NCBI RefSeq assembly: GCF_050003625.1
Contig: NC_134397.1
Span: 228,222,537-228,286,536, forward strand
Origin: Haematobia irritans
Taxonomy: Eukaryota > Arthropoda > Insecta > Diptera > Muscidae
Reading direction: 5' to 3'
Length of the DNA: 64,000 nucleotides
Translations under genes and position numbers: made by a program
Part shown: one piece after another, positions 16,988 through 29,212 of the stretch
Numbering within the stretch: the stretch's first letter is position 1
Layout: every line of letters begins with the position of its first letter
The notes under the pieces: model-generated
What the model saw: the letters and a program-made list of their open reading frames with translations, nothing else
Database searches by the model: none
What the model was told of the DNA's origin: nothing

Positions 16988-17860
16988 CTACACCCAGAAA
17001 ACGTGAACCCTATATGGCACTATAGGCAACCAAGCAAAAAAAAACATCGCCAAAAAAGTAGTGAAAATGTGCTTTTTGGAATTGGTGCAAAATTGGCGCA
17101 GAAGCGATGAATTCAACATGGGCTTGTCATAGGGCGTATGTCCACCATTTCCACAGCCGCTGCACTGAATTTACTTCACTTCTTAAGATATGATCCGAAT
17201 TTAGTGTTTAAGATATAAATTAAAAAAATTTGTTATATTTTTCCAAACAAAGAATTTTTTATATCTTTTATGATTTTTAATGCTTTCTATCCTTTGTTCG
17301 ACAAGTGTGACCTCAAATATTTCAAAAAATTCCCATTTTTTTCTAGAATGGATTTAGCATTTTTATCGACAAATTTGTAATAATTTTAATTCCTACTGTA
17401 TTTTTAATCTATTTAAAACAAAAAATAAATTACTCATTGAAAATATGAAAACAGCGAGTTATAAAAAATTCAATTAAAATAACTTCCTGTGTAGTTAAAA
17501 TAAAAAACATCATTGGGAGGACATTTTTGGTAGTGCTTTTAAAGTTGTGCCTTTAGAAGAACTTCCAAATTTCTTTGCTGGGCAATTTAATTAAATTTTA
17601 GTTCATGGAATTATTACGTTGTGAAGAAGATTTCTTGACTTTAATATTTTTTTGTGCACGTTAGATAAATGAACTTAAAAAGGGCCAATTATACACAAAT
17701 AAAGCACATTTACTAAATTCGTGTCTTCTACAAAATAACTCCGAATTTCCTAAGATTTGTAAATTTTACCAATAATCCGCCCATTATGAGCTTCGTATGG
17801 TACTAAATACATTTTTGAATGTTTTCCTTCAATCTTCGAAATTTTCTTAATGAAGTGAAA
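16988..17860 (-). mobile_element. R5-type MITE remnant with nested R2 MITE
   Basis: Outer sequence resembles the R5 family (CACCCAGAAAACGTGAACCC at the left; AGTTCATGGAATTATTACG and TTACTAAATTCGTG on the right). A minus-oriented R2 MITE (17031-17582) with AGCAAAAAA / TTTGCTGGG ends is inserted inside it. Confidence 0.5.
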
Positions 17861-18334
17861 ACAAAAAATTATGACTAATAATATTTACTCGATTTTGCGA
17901 AACCGACATCTGCGTTTGTAATACAGTTTTATTCAATTTTTTTTAATTAATCCAAATTTTTTAAAATTAACCAAAATTTTCCTTATGAACCACCAACAAT
18001 CTGATGTCACCAAAAATTCGAAAAACGCCTATGACATCTTGAAAGGTGAGGTATCGTGAATTTATGCATATGAGTCCAAAAGTAAAATGCAATCGACTTT
18101 TTGAGTGTTTCAAGATGAGTCTGTTGTCTTTCAGGAACTCAGGAGAACAACAACCCAAGACGGATCAGCCTTCACCACGATAATGTGCGCTCTGAAAAAA
18201 AACTACATATATACACTTATAGTCATGACCTGGCACCGAATGGCTTCTGCCAAAATATCATAATTTTCTGGTTGATTCTATTAAAAGTAAAACACAATTT
18301 TTCGTTGTGGTACTACTTAGACGATCTCCAAAAA
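17861..18334. other. AT-rich DNA, no gene seen
   Basis: Short frames only (for example 17967-18158 minus), without recognisable similarity. Confidence 0.5.
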
Positions 18335-18619
18335 AGGGTCGTGGGTTCCAACCCAGTTTCGACCAAACACAAAACAGTTTTCCCCGGTGAATTATCCTAC
18401 CTCAGTAATGCTGGTGACATTTCTGAGTGTCTCAAAGCTTCTCTAAGTGGTTTCACTGCAATGTGGAACACTGTTCGGATTCGGCTATAAAAAAGAAGGT
18501 CCCTTGTCATTGAGCTTAACATTGAATTGGGCAGCACTCAGTGATGAGAGCGAAGTTCACCACTGTGGTATCACAATGGACTGAATAGTCTAAGTGAGCC
18601 TGATACATCAAGCTGCCAC
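18335..18619 (+). repeat. tRNA-derived SINE, 5'-truncated
   Basis: Begins just before the B-box region (GGGTCGTGGGTTCC) and runs to the CTGATACATC..GCTGCC end. Same family as the copies at 28.3, 44.8, 45.2, 52.4, 54.2 and 58.9 kb. Confidence 0.8.
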
Positions 18620-19121
18620 TACACAGAAAAAAATTTCCGTAGTTAAACTAACGCTAAATGTAACTTATTTTTATTGAAAAAAAATTATTTAATTGTAGTT
18701 TAATTTTATTATTTTTGTCGAAATTTTCCACAGCTTAATGAAATCTTACTTTTTTTTTTAAGTATGTCTCAAAAATTTTATGAACTAAACGTGAGTACAA
18801 AGTTCAATGAACTTACACATAAGTTCAATATGAACTAAAGCAAAAGAAGATTTTCGTACGATTCCCAAAAATAGTAGGAACGGTATGGTTAAAATGGTCA
18901 TGATTTGGCGCCAATGATTTTCTTCTTTACTTTCAGTTAATTTTTTCTTCTATGAGATGATGTAATTTCGTAAACTGCAGTTAAAAAGTACAACAGGGCA
19001 TTAACATTTGCTAGTTTTAACAACGCTTTGTGGAAATCTCAAAATGTGGTGTAAAATTTAGTTCAATTTTCGTGCGTGGTAGTTCATTCTTCCTATAAAA
19101 CAGTTCACTTTTTTCGGTGTA
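18619..19121 (+). mobile_element. R4 MITE-like element
   Basis: Starts CACAGAAAAAAATTTCCGTA and ends GTTCACTTTTTTCGGTGTA. The reverse complement of most of it is at about 31797-32299, where it interrupts another repeat. Confidence 0.6.
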
Positions 19122-20462
19122 TATTTAACCTAACCTATATATGCTTTTGTTCTATGATATTCTATCCGGGTTCATAGATTTTAACTTGTGCCAGAATTTT
19201 TTCTTCTCAAAAATACCCAAGGAATAATTTGGCCAGTTTGGTGTAGGGTATATAAAAATCAGCTACGTCTGGCTTTAGTACTTTCCGCAATTTTTTGAAA
19301 TTCATCAATGTGGTTTCCATTTAAATGTCAAATGTTGTATCTTCAACAAAACCCGATGATGATGTCATTGAGCAGCTGCAAACAAAATCAGCTAAAATTA
19401 AACGAATTCACATTGTGAGCTTGCTCATCCATAAAGTCGTGACAAATTTCATTGAAATCTAGGTTTGCATTTTCTTCTTTCACAATACCCGAAATTCGAT
19501 AAACAACTTCATTGCGGATTTCTATGGAAATGCAAAGGCTCTAATAGCTAAAAGTTACATGTAAGCAATTTGCAATGTAGCTCAATCTGTGGTAGCAGCA
19601 GTAACAAAGCTCAACAATGACAATTTGCATACTTATTAAATTTTAACTTTTTCTCGATTCAATATAGAAAAATTTACATTTTCCTAAATTCGCATATAGT
19701 TTCCTAATCAGAGTTGAGGGGGTTCCATAGTGAATCTCAACATTTGAAAACAAAAAAAAAAAAACAAAAATTGCATTAAAGTCGTCGCTGTGTCTGTTTA
19801 TCTAGACCTGCTAGAAGAAAAAAAGAAACAAACGCTAACTTTAAGAAACCGCCCTAGGTAGTGCGATTGTTGGTTGGACCCGCTGTAAGCCAAGACCACC
19901 AATTGCAGGTGTAATTTGCATACGTATCTCGTTTTCAATATCATATTTCAATTTTATTATAGTGCATTACACATTTCGCTTAAATTAACCCAAAACCATT
20001 TTCAAAGAGCTTTTCGATAAAAACGGACTTAGTAGTGGGACAAGCCAATGAAGAAGTAGACCAAGAGATAGGTGTCCAACAACCAGTCAGCAGAGTTACA
20101 GCTGAATTTCCAATGAATCGATTGCCACATATTTTGTTTGCCATTTAATGGCAAAATATGGTTTTTAACTAAATTAAATGGAAATACAGTTTCAGTTGGA
20201 GTCAGCATTTATGGGGAGTTCGTTTTCGTTTTTGTTGTTGGCTAAAATTGCTACCAAAGTAACATGAACTCACTGATAATAACTTGGTCAATATGAATCC
20301 AATTTCAATTCCTTAGTTAATTCACGGAAATAGGATTCTGATTTCATTGTAACTGGTTTAACATTTTTTTTTTTAATTCGAATTGCGAAATATTAGATCG
20401 ATTGTGTTTTTCCTTCAATTAGGTATACAATTACAAATGGGGGTAAGTTTTTGAATAATTGT
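19122..20462. other. Unique-looking AT-rich DNA, no gene seen
   Basis: No convincing coding frame or repeat match within the window. Confidence 0.5.
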
Positions 20463-20465
20463 TTT

Positions 20466-21201
20466 TATTATCTACATAAGTAAAAAAAAGAACTAAAGAA
20501 GCAGGGCTGAAAAGTCTATAAGTCATACTGTGGAATTGGTGGTATTCAGCATATTTGGAAGGTTTTATAAAAACACTTCAGTAAGAAAGTTCTACAGCGG
20601 CGCCAACCCTAAAAACCCAACTCTAATAGAACTGAATGGATAAAAAGTTTTACAAAAACGAATACACTAATAGAAAAAACTACGTTCCATAATCTTGAAC
20701 GGACGGTGACAAAATGAAACGGAAACGTTCACAAAAAATTAAAACGGAATGTTCACGATTTCGTACAGGGGCGTTCACGATATCATGAACCGAATTCGTT
20801 TTTATTTTGCCATAAAAAGTCTTAAAATAATCGTTATTAACTACATAAGTAAAAAAGAACTAAAGAAGCAGGGCAGAAAAGTCTATAAGTCATACTATGG
20901 AATTGGTGGTATTCAGCATTTTTGGAAGGTTTTATAAAAACACTTCAGCAAGAAAGTTTCACAGCGGCGTCAACCCTAAAAACCCAACTCTAATAGATAT
21001 GAATGGATAAAAAGTTTTACAATAACGAATACACTAATTGAAAAAACTACGTTCCTCAATCTTGAACGGACGGTGACAAAATGAAACGGAAACGTTCACA
21101 AAAAATTAAAACGGAATGTTCACGATTTCGTACAGGGGCGTTCACGATATCATGAACGGAATTAGTTTTTATTTTTCCATGAAAAGTCTTAAAATAATCG
21201 T
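20466..21201 (+). repeat. Tandem duplication of a ~368-bp block
   Basis: Unit 1 (about 20466-20834) and unit 2 (about 20835-21201) are nearly identical, from CTACATAAGTAAAAAA to AAGTCTTAAAATAATCGTTA. Each unit contains the start of the MITE listed at 21031. Confidence 0.75.
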
Positions 21202-21509
21202 TAGACGTTGTTATGGCAACTCCGGCGGTGCTGCAATGTGCTAAGGCGACTGTTAACGCATATGGTGCAGACAACAGAGGTTCGAGTCACGGTAGCGGAT
21301 ATTTTTTTTTAATTTTGTTTATAAATTTGTAACCTTTACGTTTTCAGATCATGACCGCTGGTTGTTGTTTTAACAACGCATGGTGTCATTTAATCGTTTC
21401 CAGATTGACACCGCCTGTTCTCAGTGTGACACCACATGTGTGTTGATTCACTCCCATGGACGAATCGTTTTGAAATGAGCACGCCGTTCTCGATTTTTTC
21501 TATGAGTGT
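21031..21509 (+). mobile_element. TIR element with internal tRNA-like segment
   Basis: Ends ACACTAATTGAAAAAACTACG and CGATTTTTTCTATGAGTGT are imperfect inverted repeats. The interior carries a tRNA-like stretch (21217-21300) with GTGCTAAGGCG and a B-box-like GGTTCGAGTC. A partial upstream copy at 20671 comes from the tandem duplication. Confidence 0.55.
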
Positions 21510-22597
21510 AAAGAAACAACATCAAAATCCTCATACCAGGTCATCATCAGGGCCTATATAGTGGCCACTAGCAGTAAAAACCGCAGTATTCCTCCCTAAT
21601 GTTTATGCCACACTATCCAAAGTTTATTCATCTGTTCCTTAGTTCCATGTTCCCAATGAAAAATTATGATCTTGAAACATGTTTGAAGTGACCATATTCC
21701 TTTTGTGCGGAGTGGGTATGAAAGTCTATTTTACAGACACGAATCCAGTACGCTATAATTCATAGTGCAGGGTATTTCAAAATAAACATTGGCGTTGAAG
21801 TATAGCCATGGTATAATTGTTTTGTAATGATAACTATTTAAAACAAATCTCTACGTGGAAATAATGACGAATACTTTATAAATGCACGAATATTGATAAA
21901 CCATAGAATTATGTCGTTACCTCTTCTCATTTATATGCATATCAACATCAGCATGCGATATCTAGCACTTGCCATAGAAATTCTTGTTAATTTTATTTAT
22001 TTATCTACATTTTTCTTCATTGATGCAGGTGTTTGTATTCGAATTGATCTTATGGCTGCCTGTTAGCTCATACGCTATGTCAATAAATTCTAAGTTCTCT
22101 TATGACTTCCTAGCCTGCCAGCCATTGACTATAGTTCAATAGAAAGGCCATGCTTGAATGACTTCATAATATTCCCAAATAAAAAAAATGAGGTGTCAAA
22201 ACTGTTATTTTGCTATGCCATGCAGAAGAAGTTGTTGGAAAAATCATGATATTTGGAAAGATTTATCTCCTACTTATATTGGATGTCAGAGGGTATACAC
22301 GCAGAAAAAAACGTAATGTATCTTCTATTAATTTAAAAACAAGGGATATGAATATGGAAAATTAAGTACATATGTAATAAGAGTTAATTTTCAATAGATT
22401 CTACGACCACAAACAATAACATTCCAAGTTTTTTCAAATCATATTCTGTTCGTTTTAAATCGCAATAAGAAATATTTTCGTATATGTAATTAAAATTGTA
22501 TTTTATTGTTTTATTATTTATATATGCATTTTTCGAGTGTATAACCCAAAGCTTATTGGCCAAAAATATGCTGGATGGTCTGCTGTTTCTTTTAACA
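21510..22597. other. AT-rich intergenic DNA, no gene seen
   Basis: No long open frame and no repeat assigned. Confidence 0.5.
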
Positions 22598-22810
22598 TCC
22601 CAGCAAAAAAATTTGGAAATTCCTCTAGAAGCACACTATTAACAGCAAACGTCCTCCCAAAGATGTTCCTTATTTTTACCACATACACAGAAAAAAGCAT
22701 GCCTGATTTGGTATTGATTCCGAGCCAAAGAAGCGGATAATTGAAGTAAAGATATTTTTAAGACAGAATTGTCTTTTAAATTTAAGTTTTGAGTACTTGA
22801 CTCGTTTTTT
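22598..22810 (+). mobile_element. R2 MITE fragment followed by T-family fragment
   Basis: CCCAGCAAAAAAATTTGGAA begins an R2 copy that is cut after about 90 bp by sequence like the T family (GTATTGATTCCGAGCCAAAG). Confidence 0.5.
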
Positions 22811-23206
22811 TTTAATTTTTTATACCCTCCGCCATAGGATGGGGGTATATTAACTTTGTCATTCCGTTTGTAACACACCAAAATGTTGCTCTAAGACCCC
22901 ATAAAGTATATATAATCGGGGTCGTGGTGAAATTCTGAGTCGATCTGAGCATGCCGTCTGTTGAAATCACTCTAACTTGTTATTATATGGTCTCCAACAA
23001 CCATGCAAAAATTGGTCAACTTCGGTCCATAATTATATATAGCCCCCATATAAACCGATCCTCCAGTGTGGCTTGCGGAGCCTTTAAGAAGCAAATTTCA
23101 TCCGATCCGGCTGAAATTTGGTACATGGTGTCAGCATATGATCTCTAACAACCATGCAAAAATTGGTCCACATCGGTCCATAATTACATATAGCCCCCAT
23201 ATACAC

Positions 23207-24170
23207 ATTAGCGTAGCTAGACAATTTTCCTAGGGGGGGCTATAGCCCCCCTAGCTAAAATTTATAGACTGAACTTATAGGTTCAATTAATGTTTTATTT
23301 CATAAAATTGAATAAAAAATTAGACATCAAAATAACTCGACAAACAATTTATAATAAAGCAACTAAAAGTAGTTCCACACTTTTCCCAGCAAAAAAATAG
23401 TGAGTTGTTCTAAAGGAACAACTTTAAAAGTACTTCCAAAAATGTCCTCAATTATTTTAACTACACAGGAAGTTTTTTTTACTTAATTTTTTTTCATATT
23501 TTAATGTGTAATTTTTTGTTTTCTTTTTTTTCAAATAGTTTATAAAAAGAGTAAGAATAAATAAATTGGTACAAATTATTCAAATTTTTCCACAAAACTG
23601 CTAAATCCATTATAGAAAAATCGATAATTTTGGAAATTATTCCAGGAAAAACGTTTCAAGCAAGCATCAGAATGCATTAAAAATCATAAAAACAATATAA
23701 AAATTATTTATTTGGGAAAAATTTTTTTAATTCACATTCAAAACACTGAATTCGGATCTCACCTTAAGAAGTGATGCAAATTCATTGCAACGGCTGTTGA
23801 AACGGTGGACATTTGTCCTATGACAAGCTCATATTACATTCATTGCTTCTGCCCAATTTTGCACCACTTCTAGACCCAAAAAGAACATTTTCACTACTTT
23901 TTTGGCAACGCTTTTTCGCAGCATTATTAAGATATTAATTTATGAAAGAATAGTTTTAATATCAATTACTATTTTTTTAATTAAATTGACTAAACTAAAT
24001 CAATCATAAGTTCAACCACAGCTATATTTCATAAATATCCGACTTCAAAAAACTATTGACATTTATTGAAAAATGGAAAATCATAAATAGAGTTTCAAAT
24101 TCTGGGGGGGGGGCTAAAATTTTTCTGGGGGGGTCTAAGCCCCCTCCCCAGAGGCCTTCCTACGCTTATG
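23207..24170 (+). mobile_element. hAT-like insertion with 9-bp target duplication
   Basis: Flanked by CATATACAC (23198-23206 and 24171-24179). Terminal repeats ATTAGCGTAG and CTACGCTTAT; subterminal G/C runs (GGGGGGGCTATAGCCCCCC, and GGGGGGGGGGCTAAAAT near the other end) can pair. It has no transposase and carries a nested R2 MITE at 23392-23925. Confidence 0.65.
23392..23925 (+). mobile_element. R2 MITE copy
   Basis: Starts CCCAGCAAAAAAATAG and ends GGCAACGCTTTTTCGCAGC. It shares the internal words AAGGAACAACTTTAAAAGTA and CCTATGACAAGC with the other R2 copies. Confidence 0.6.
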
Positions 24171-25098
24171 CATATACACCGATCCTCCAATGTGGCTTGC
24201 CGAGCCTCTAAGTGAAGCAAATTTCATCCGATCCGGCTGAAATGTGGTACATGGTGTTATTATATGGTCTCTAACAACCATGCAAAAATTGGTCCACTTC
24301 GGTCCATAATTATATATAGCCCCCATATAAACCGATCACCAGATTTGACCTCCAGAGCCCCTTGGAAGACCAAAATTCATCTGATTCAGTTGAAATTTGG
24401 TACGTGGTGTTAATATATGGCCTCAAACACCCATGCAAAATTTGTCGAAATCGGTCCATAATTATATATAGGCCCCATATAAACCGATCCCCAGATTTGA
24501 CCTCCGGAGCCGCTTGTAAGAACAAAATTCATCCGATTCGGTTGAAATTTGGTACGTGGTGGTAGTATATGATATTTAACAACCATACCAAAAGAGGTCC
24601 ATATCAGTCCATAATTATATATAGCCCCCGTATAAACCGATCCCGAGATTTGGTTTTGGAGCCTCTTGGAGGAGCAAATTTCATCCGATTCAGTTGAAAT
24701 TTGGTACATTGTGATATGGACGTTAACAACCATGCCTAACTAGGTCCATATCGGTCTATAGTTATATATAGCCCTCAGATAAATCGATCCCCAATCACAC
24801 AAAAATTGATCCATAGCAAGTCCATATCAAGTGTATATAGCCCCCATATAAGCTACGTACAGTGCGAAAGTCCATATCGATTCGTAATTATTTGTAGACT
24901 TACCAATACATAAATTTTTTGTCTAATACCACGTATGGACTAACTTACAATTTAGAAAACGATGTTAAGAAGTTTTAAGATACCACAACCCAAGTGGATG
25001 GATTGTGGACGACAGTCTTTCGTAGAAGTTTGTACGCAATCCATGGTGGAGGGTACATAAGATTCGGCCTGGCCGAACTTACGGCCGTATATACTTGT

Positions 25099-26120
25099 TT
25101 TTTCTTCATTTGCAATTAAAGTCCTTTAAAAACGTGTTAACGACCACTAAAATTTTCAAATTCAGGCTCGACTTCAAGTAGAAATTATGCTATGTCTCAA
25201 GTAAAAATCATCTTTAAAATAAAGTGTCGAAAAACGTATCCTAATTTTTAAAGCTTTTTTGCTTTGTTGTCAAGATGCAAAAAGGACAACAAATTTAAAC
25301 ACAATTTGTTTAATTTTGAAGAATTTTACACATTTATTAAAAAAATTTCATTGTCTTTCGGGCAAGGAAAAATACTTTATATCAGAGAAATGCGTCTTCT
25401 ATGCTAAGCAAAAATCAAGTGGAAACAAATCATAATTATTTTAAAACTTGTTTGGGTTATTTCTTTTTTCTCTCTGTTTATAAAAATACATGAAAGATTT
25501 ATCATTTTCATGCCTTATAAAGTAAGGTGTTGTTTGATTGTTTATATGGTAATGTTTTATATCCCACTCTTACCATATGAAATGAAATAAAACCGCTTCA
25601 TGAACTTCACAAAGAAAAATTGCGTACAAATGACTTATTGAGGTTTTGAGAAATACATACATTCAACTAAGGAAACATGACGAAGGCATACCTAATGTTA
25701 CACTCAAAAAAATTGGTTGGACCCGACAAAGATATGGCACCTTGGACAAACCCGGCTTTGTTTAAAATTTTACTACCCAGTTGGACTATTATTCACATAC
25801 AGGGAAACTTCTCAGAAGCGAACCCCACCGGTCGTCTAAATTTTGGGAGCTGTCCAGTTACGAGAGGTTAAGTTTAATGTGTTATTAGCAAACGTCTCAC
25901 GATAATTGTCCACTTTTTTGAGGTTTCCGACCTTCAGAGTGTTCACGTTTAAGTGGATTTGACAAAATGGGAAGGAGGGAAATTGCAATCAGAAGCGACT
26001 TGAATTTTAGTTCAGTGATCTTGTAAATCCCACAAAATGGTGACCATCGTCTTTCTGATCATAAACTCGGCATTGCAATGAAATGGGCTTGTGTTGTGGA
26101 TCAGCACAACTTCATTCTTA
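25099..26120. other. AT-rich DNA, minor repeat similarity only
   Basis: About 25360-25440 resembles the reverse complement of 32440-32540. No coding frame is supported. Confidence 0.45.
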
Positions 26121-27232
26121 AGTACACTAAAAAAATGTTTACATGATATTAAAGATTATGCAACTTAAATTTTAGGATGCACAATTTACCAAAATAATAA
26201 CCCTTAAATGCGCACCGTATCTTTTAAGATGCAACCAGCAAAAAATTCTTACGTCTTAAAATTTTGACCGAATTCTATGAAATCAAGTTTGATGCATTTA
26301 AATAATATAAAATATATAATAATAAAATATGTTTTTCGGGAGAGTTTGAAGCGCTCAGAAGCAGTCAATATTGAAAATCAAATTGGAAGATGAAAGAGAT
26401 GTTGGTAAAAAAAAGGAGTAATGTAAAAATATCTCTATTTGCTATCCTCTATTAAAATCAAATTGTTTATTTGTAAATAAAAACTTGATTTAATGCACAG
26501 TGTATTTTGTAAGATACAACCACTATTTTTTCAAAAGCACACATATTTTTTCGGAGGAATCTTGTGCATTTAAGGGTTAAGGACAATCTTCTTTAAAATT
26601 TCATTATAATTAAAATAAAGTTTCAACATTTCTTTTTTATCGTTATTGTTGTTTTTGATCTCAGCTTAAAACCATGCATTGACTAAACTACAAGTGTAGC
26701 ATAACCAACAGAGGAAAAGTATGCTTGTCAAATTGATTTGGGCAAAGCCCTATAGACTGCAAGATGGTTGGATGTACAGCTGTTTCGGAATTACCACATT
26801 CCACATCAGCATCCTCTACTTGCAGCAATTATCAGAATAAATTCGGGTAATTCACTCAACCCAAAGTGAACTACACTTGAACCTTCCGAAAAAAGGTTTG
26901 ATAGTCGGCTACTGCCTAAACAAATTTGCAAGCATATCTCTTTTCCTTCGCCAAACTCAAATCATCGATTTGAATGTAGTTGGCTGTAGTTTTTTTTTAT
27001 AAAATTTAGGTCACAAAATTTTGGAAATTCAAGTCACTCCGTCAAAGTCACATGTTTTTGAACTAAGGCAAATTTTCCTTAAAGTAAAAAAATCCATTTT
27101 TGATTTTAAAAAATCGCCCTTAAATTAACTGAAATATTGAATCATTAGAATTAAAATAAAAACGCTTCAAATATAGACTATTTTATTTATTTTAAAGAAT
27201 CCGTTATAATATGGATATTTAAGCTGCTACTA

Positions 27233-28164
27233 AAGGGTGATTCTTTTGAGGTTAGGATTTTCATGCATTAGTATTTGACAGATCACGTGGGATTTCAGAC
27301 ATGGTGTCAAAGAGAAAGATGCTCAGTATGCTTTGACATTTCATCATGAATAGACTTACGATCTGCCACAACGTCGAATTTTCAGTGAATGGGCCCTAGA
27401 AAAGTTGGCAGAAAATCCGCTTTTTTATCGACAAATTTTGTTCAGCGATGAGGCTCATTTCTGGTTGAATGGCTACGTAAATAAGCAAAATTGCCGCATT
27501 TGAAGTGAAGAGCAACCAGAAGCCGTTCAAGAACTGCCCATGCATCCCGAAAAATGCACTGTTTGGTGTGGTTTGTACGCTGGTGGAATCATTGGACCGT
27601 ATTTTTTCAAAGATGCTGTTGGACGCAACGTTACGGTGAATGGCGATCGCTATCGTTCGATGCTAACAAACTTTTTGTTGCCAAAAATGGAAGAACTGAA
27701 CTTGGTTGACATGTGGTTTCAACAAGATGGCGCTACATGCCACACAGCTCGCGATTCTATGGCCATTTTGAGGGAAAACTTCGGAGAACAATTCATCTCA
27801 AGAAATGGACCGGTAAGTTGGCCACCAAGATCATGCGATTTGACGCCTTTAGACTATTTTTTGTGGGGCTACGTCAAGTCTAAAGTCTACAGAAATAAGC
27901 CAGCAACTATTCCAGCTTTGACAACAACATTTCCGAAGAAATTCGGGCTATTCCGGCCGAAATGCTCGAAAAAGTTGCCCAAAATTGGACTTTCCGAATG
28001 GACCACCTAAGACGCAGCCGCGGTCAACATTTAAATGAAATTATCTTCAAAAAGTAAATGTCATGGACCAATCTAACGTTTCAAATAAAGAACCGATGAG
28101 ATTTTGCAAATTTTATGCGTTTTTTTTTAAAAAAAAGTTATCAAGCTCTTAACAAATCACCCTT
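27233..28164 (+). mobile_element. DD41D (rosa-like) mariner, internally deleted, 932 bp
   Basis: TA target duplication at 27231-27232 and 28165-28166; ends AAGGGTGATTCTTTTGAGG and the inverted AATCACCCTT, with imperfect ~28-bp TIRs. The N-terminal DNA-binding half of the transposase is missing, and the same deletion is seen in the copy at 48832-49763. Confidence 0.9.
27405..28059 (+). pseudogene. Mariner transposase remnant (DD41D)
   Basis: Homology begins at LEKLAENPLFYRQILFSDEAHF. The catalytic residues are visible as SDEAHF, WFQQDGATCH and CDLTPLDYF, with 41 residues between the second and third D. Compared with the 49 kb copy it has TGG changed to TGA (RIW to RI-stop, about 27501-27503) and a small indel near 27918-27925 that shifts the frame in the C-terminal part. 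The N-terminal helix-turn-helix region is absent. It cannot make a working transposase. Confidence 0.88.
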
Positions 28165-28286
28165 TAGTTGTACGTGGATAGCTTTTTTTTTAATATACCG
28201 CGAATATAGAATGAAAATTTCATAAATTATATCTGTATACTAATTTCAATTTTATTGATCGATTGATAGATTTAAAGATAGCTAGG

Positions 28287-28637
28287 TTAGGTTAGGTTAG
28301 GTTAGGTGGCAGCCCGATGTATCAGACTCACTTAGACTATTCAGTCCATTGTGATACCACATTGGTGAACTTCTCTCTTATCACTGAGTGCTGCCCGATT
28401 CCATGTTAAGCTCAATGACAAGGGACCTCCTTTTTATAGCCGAGTTCGAACGGCGTTCCACATTGCAGTGAAACCACTTAGAGAAGCTTTGAAACCCTCA
28501 GAAATGTCACCAGCATTACTGAGGAGGGATAATCCACCGCTGAAAAACTTTTTGGTGTTCGGTCGTAGCAGGAATCGAACCCACGACCTTGTGTATGCAA
28601 GGCGGGCATGCTAACCATTGCACCACGGTGGCTCCCT
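28287..28637 (-). repeat. tRNA-derived SINE, near full length
   Basis: On the minus strand it starts at the tRNA-like head (CACCGTGGTGCAATGGTTAG, B box GGGTTCGATTCC) and ends in CCTAAC repeats. Target duplication AAAGATAGCTAGG at 28274-28286 and 28638-28650. Confidence 0.9.
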
Positions 28638-28766
28638 AAAGATAGCTAGGTCGCTAAAAATGTGTTTATTTGAAAGAAGCCGCATCTTTACCTCAGAATT
28701 AATACCAATACCCTTAAGGGAAGGCCAAAATCTTGGGATCCAAGTAAACTTTTTTTTGAGTGTAGT

Positions 28767-29001
28767 TGTCAAAAGCCGATTTTCAAAGAATAGCAGAAGT
28801 TGACTTTTCCAAAATATAAAATTTGAAAGTCGACTTTTTCTTCAACAATTTTAATAATATTTTAAGTTGCCATGGATTTTTCCCCCAGCGTACCACACCA
28901 TTCAACGAAACGCATATTATATGCGTGCAACATTTCCGACATTTCTTCTTCCAATGAATACAATTGATATTTGTTAGCCGATAAAGAATGACTATGTACA
29001 G
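28767..29001. other. Low-copy DNA, possible intron
   Basis: No repeat recognised. Ends TATGTACAG, a possible splice acceptor for the candidate exon that follows. Confidence 0.3.
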
Positions 29002-29093
29002 AGGCTGGTAACTGGCACCTCGATGTTTCAAAGGCAGTAGAAAAAACTGCCGCTGATGCTGTAGCTTCTGCTTATGCCAATATGGTCATGAAC
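29002..29093 (+). CDS. Candidate coding exon, function unknown
   Basis: An acceptor-like TATGTACAG and a consensus donor AAC|GTGAGT bracket 92 bases that are open in one frame and encode about 30 residues (AGNWHLDVSKAVEKTAADAV then ASAYANMVMN). The Ala-rich composition and G/C at third positions differ from the AT-rich surroundings. No family recognised, and no partner exon was identified. Confidence 0.25.
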
Positions 29094-29212
29094 GTGAGTG
29101 AGTAAACAAGTAAAAAAAAAGGCAAATACCACTTGAGATTTGTTTGTCGATGTTCAATCGATATGAAGCCAAAATAAATAGAAATCATTGAAATCAAATA
29201 TGGTCGTTGTAT

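Larger units (their letters stand above)
22821..25098 (-). mobile_element. R1 element with ~152-bp tandem units, interrupted
   Basis: Reads on the minus strand from CAAGTATATACGGCCGTAAG to GGTGGAGGGTATA-type ends. The interior is degenerate tandem units with GGGGATCGGTTTATATGGGG and ACCGATATGGACCAATTTTTG. Interrupted by the insertion at 23207-24170. Other loci at 29.6, 33.7, 42.2 and 57.9 kb. Confidence 0.7.
26122..28766 (+). mobile_element. T-family element split by a mariner and a SINE
   Basis: Starts ACACTAAAAAAATGTTTACA and ends AAACTTTTTTTTGAGTGTAG. The shorter uninterrupted relative is at 34174-34771. The two insertions lie at 27233-28164 and 28287-28637. Confidence 0.6.

Noticed and set aside
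28287..28310. Telomere-like TTAGG repeats
   Set aside because: They are the 3' tail of the SINE, found at the same position in every copy; flies also lack TTAGG telomeres.
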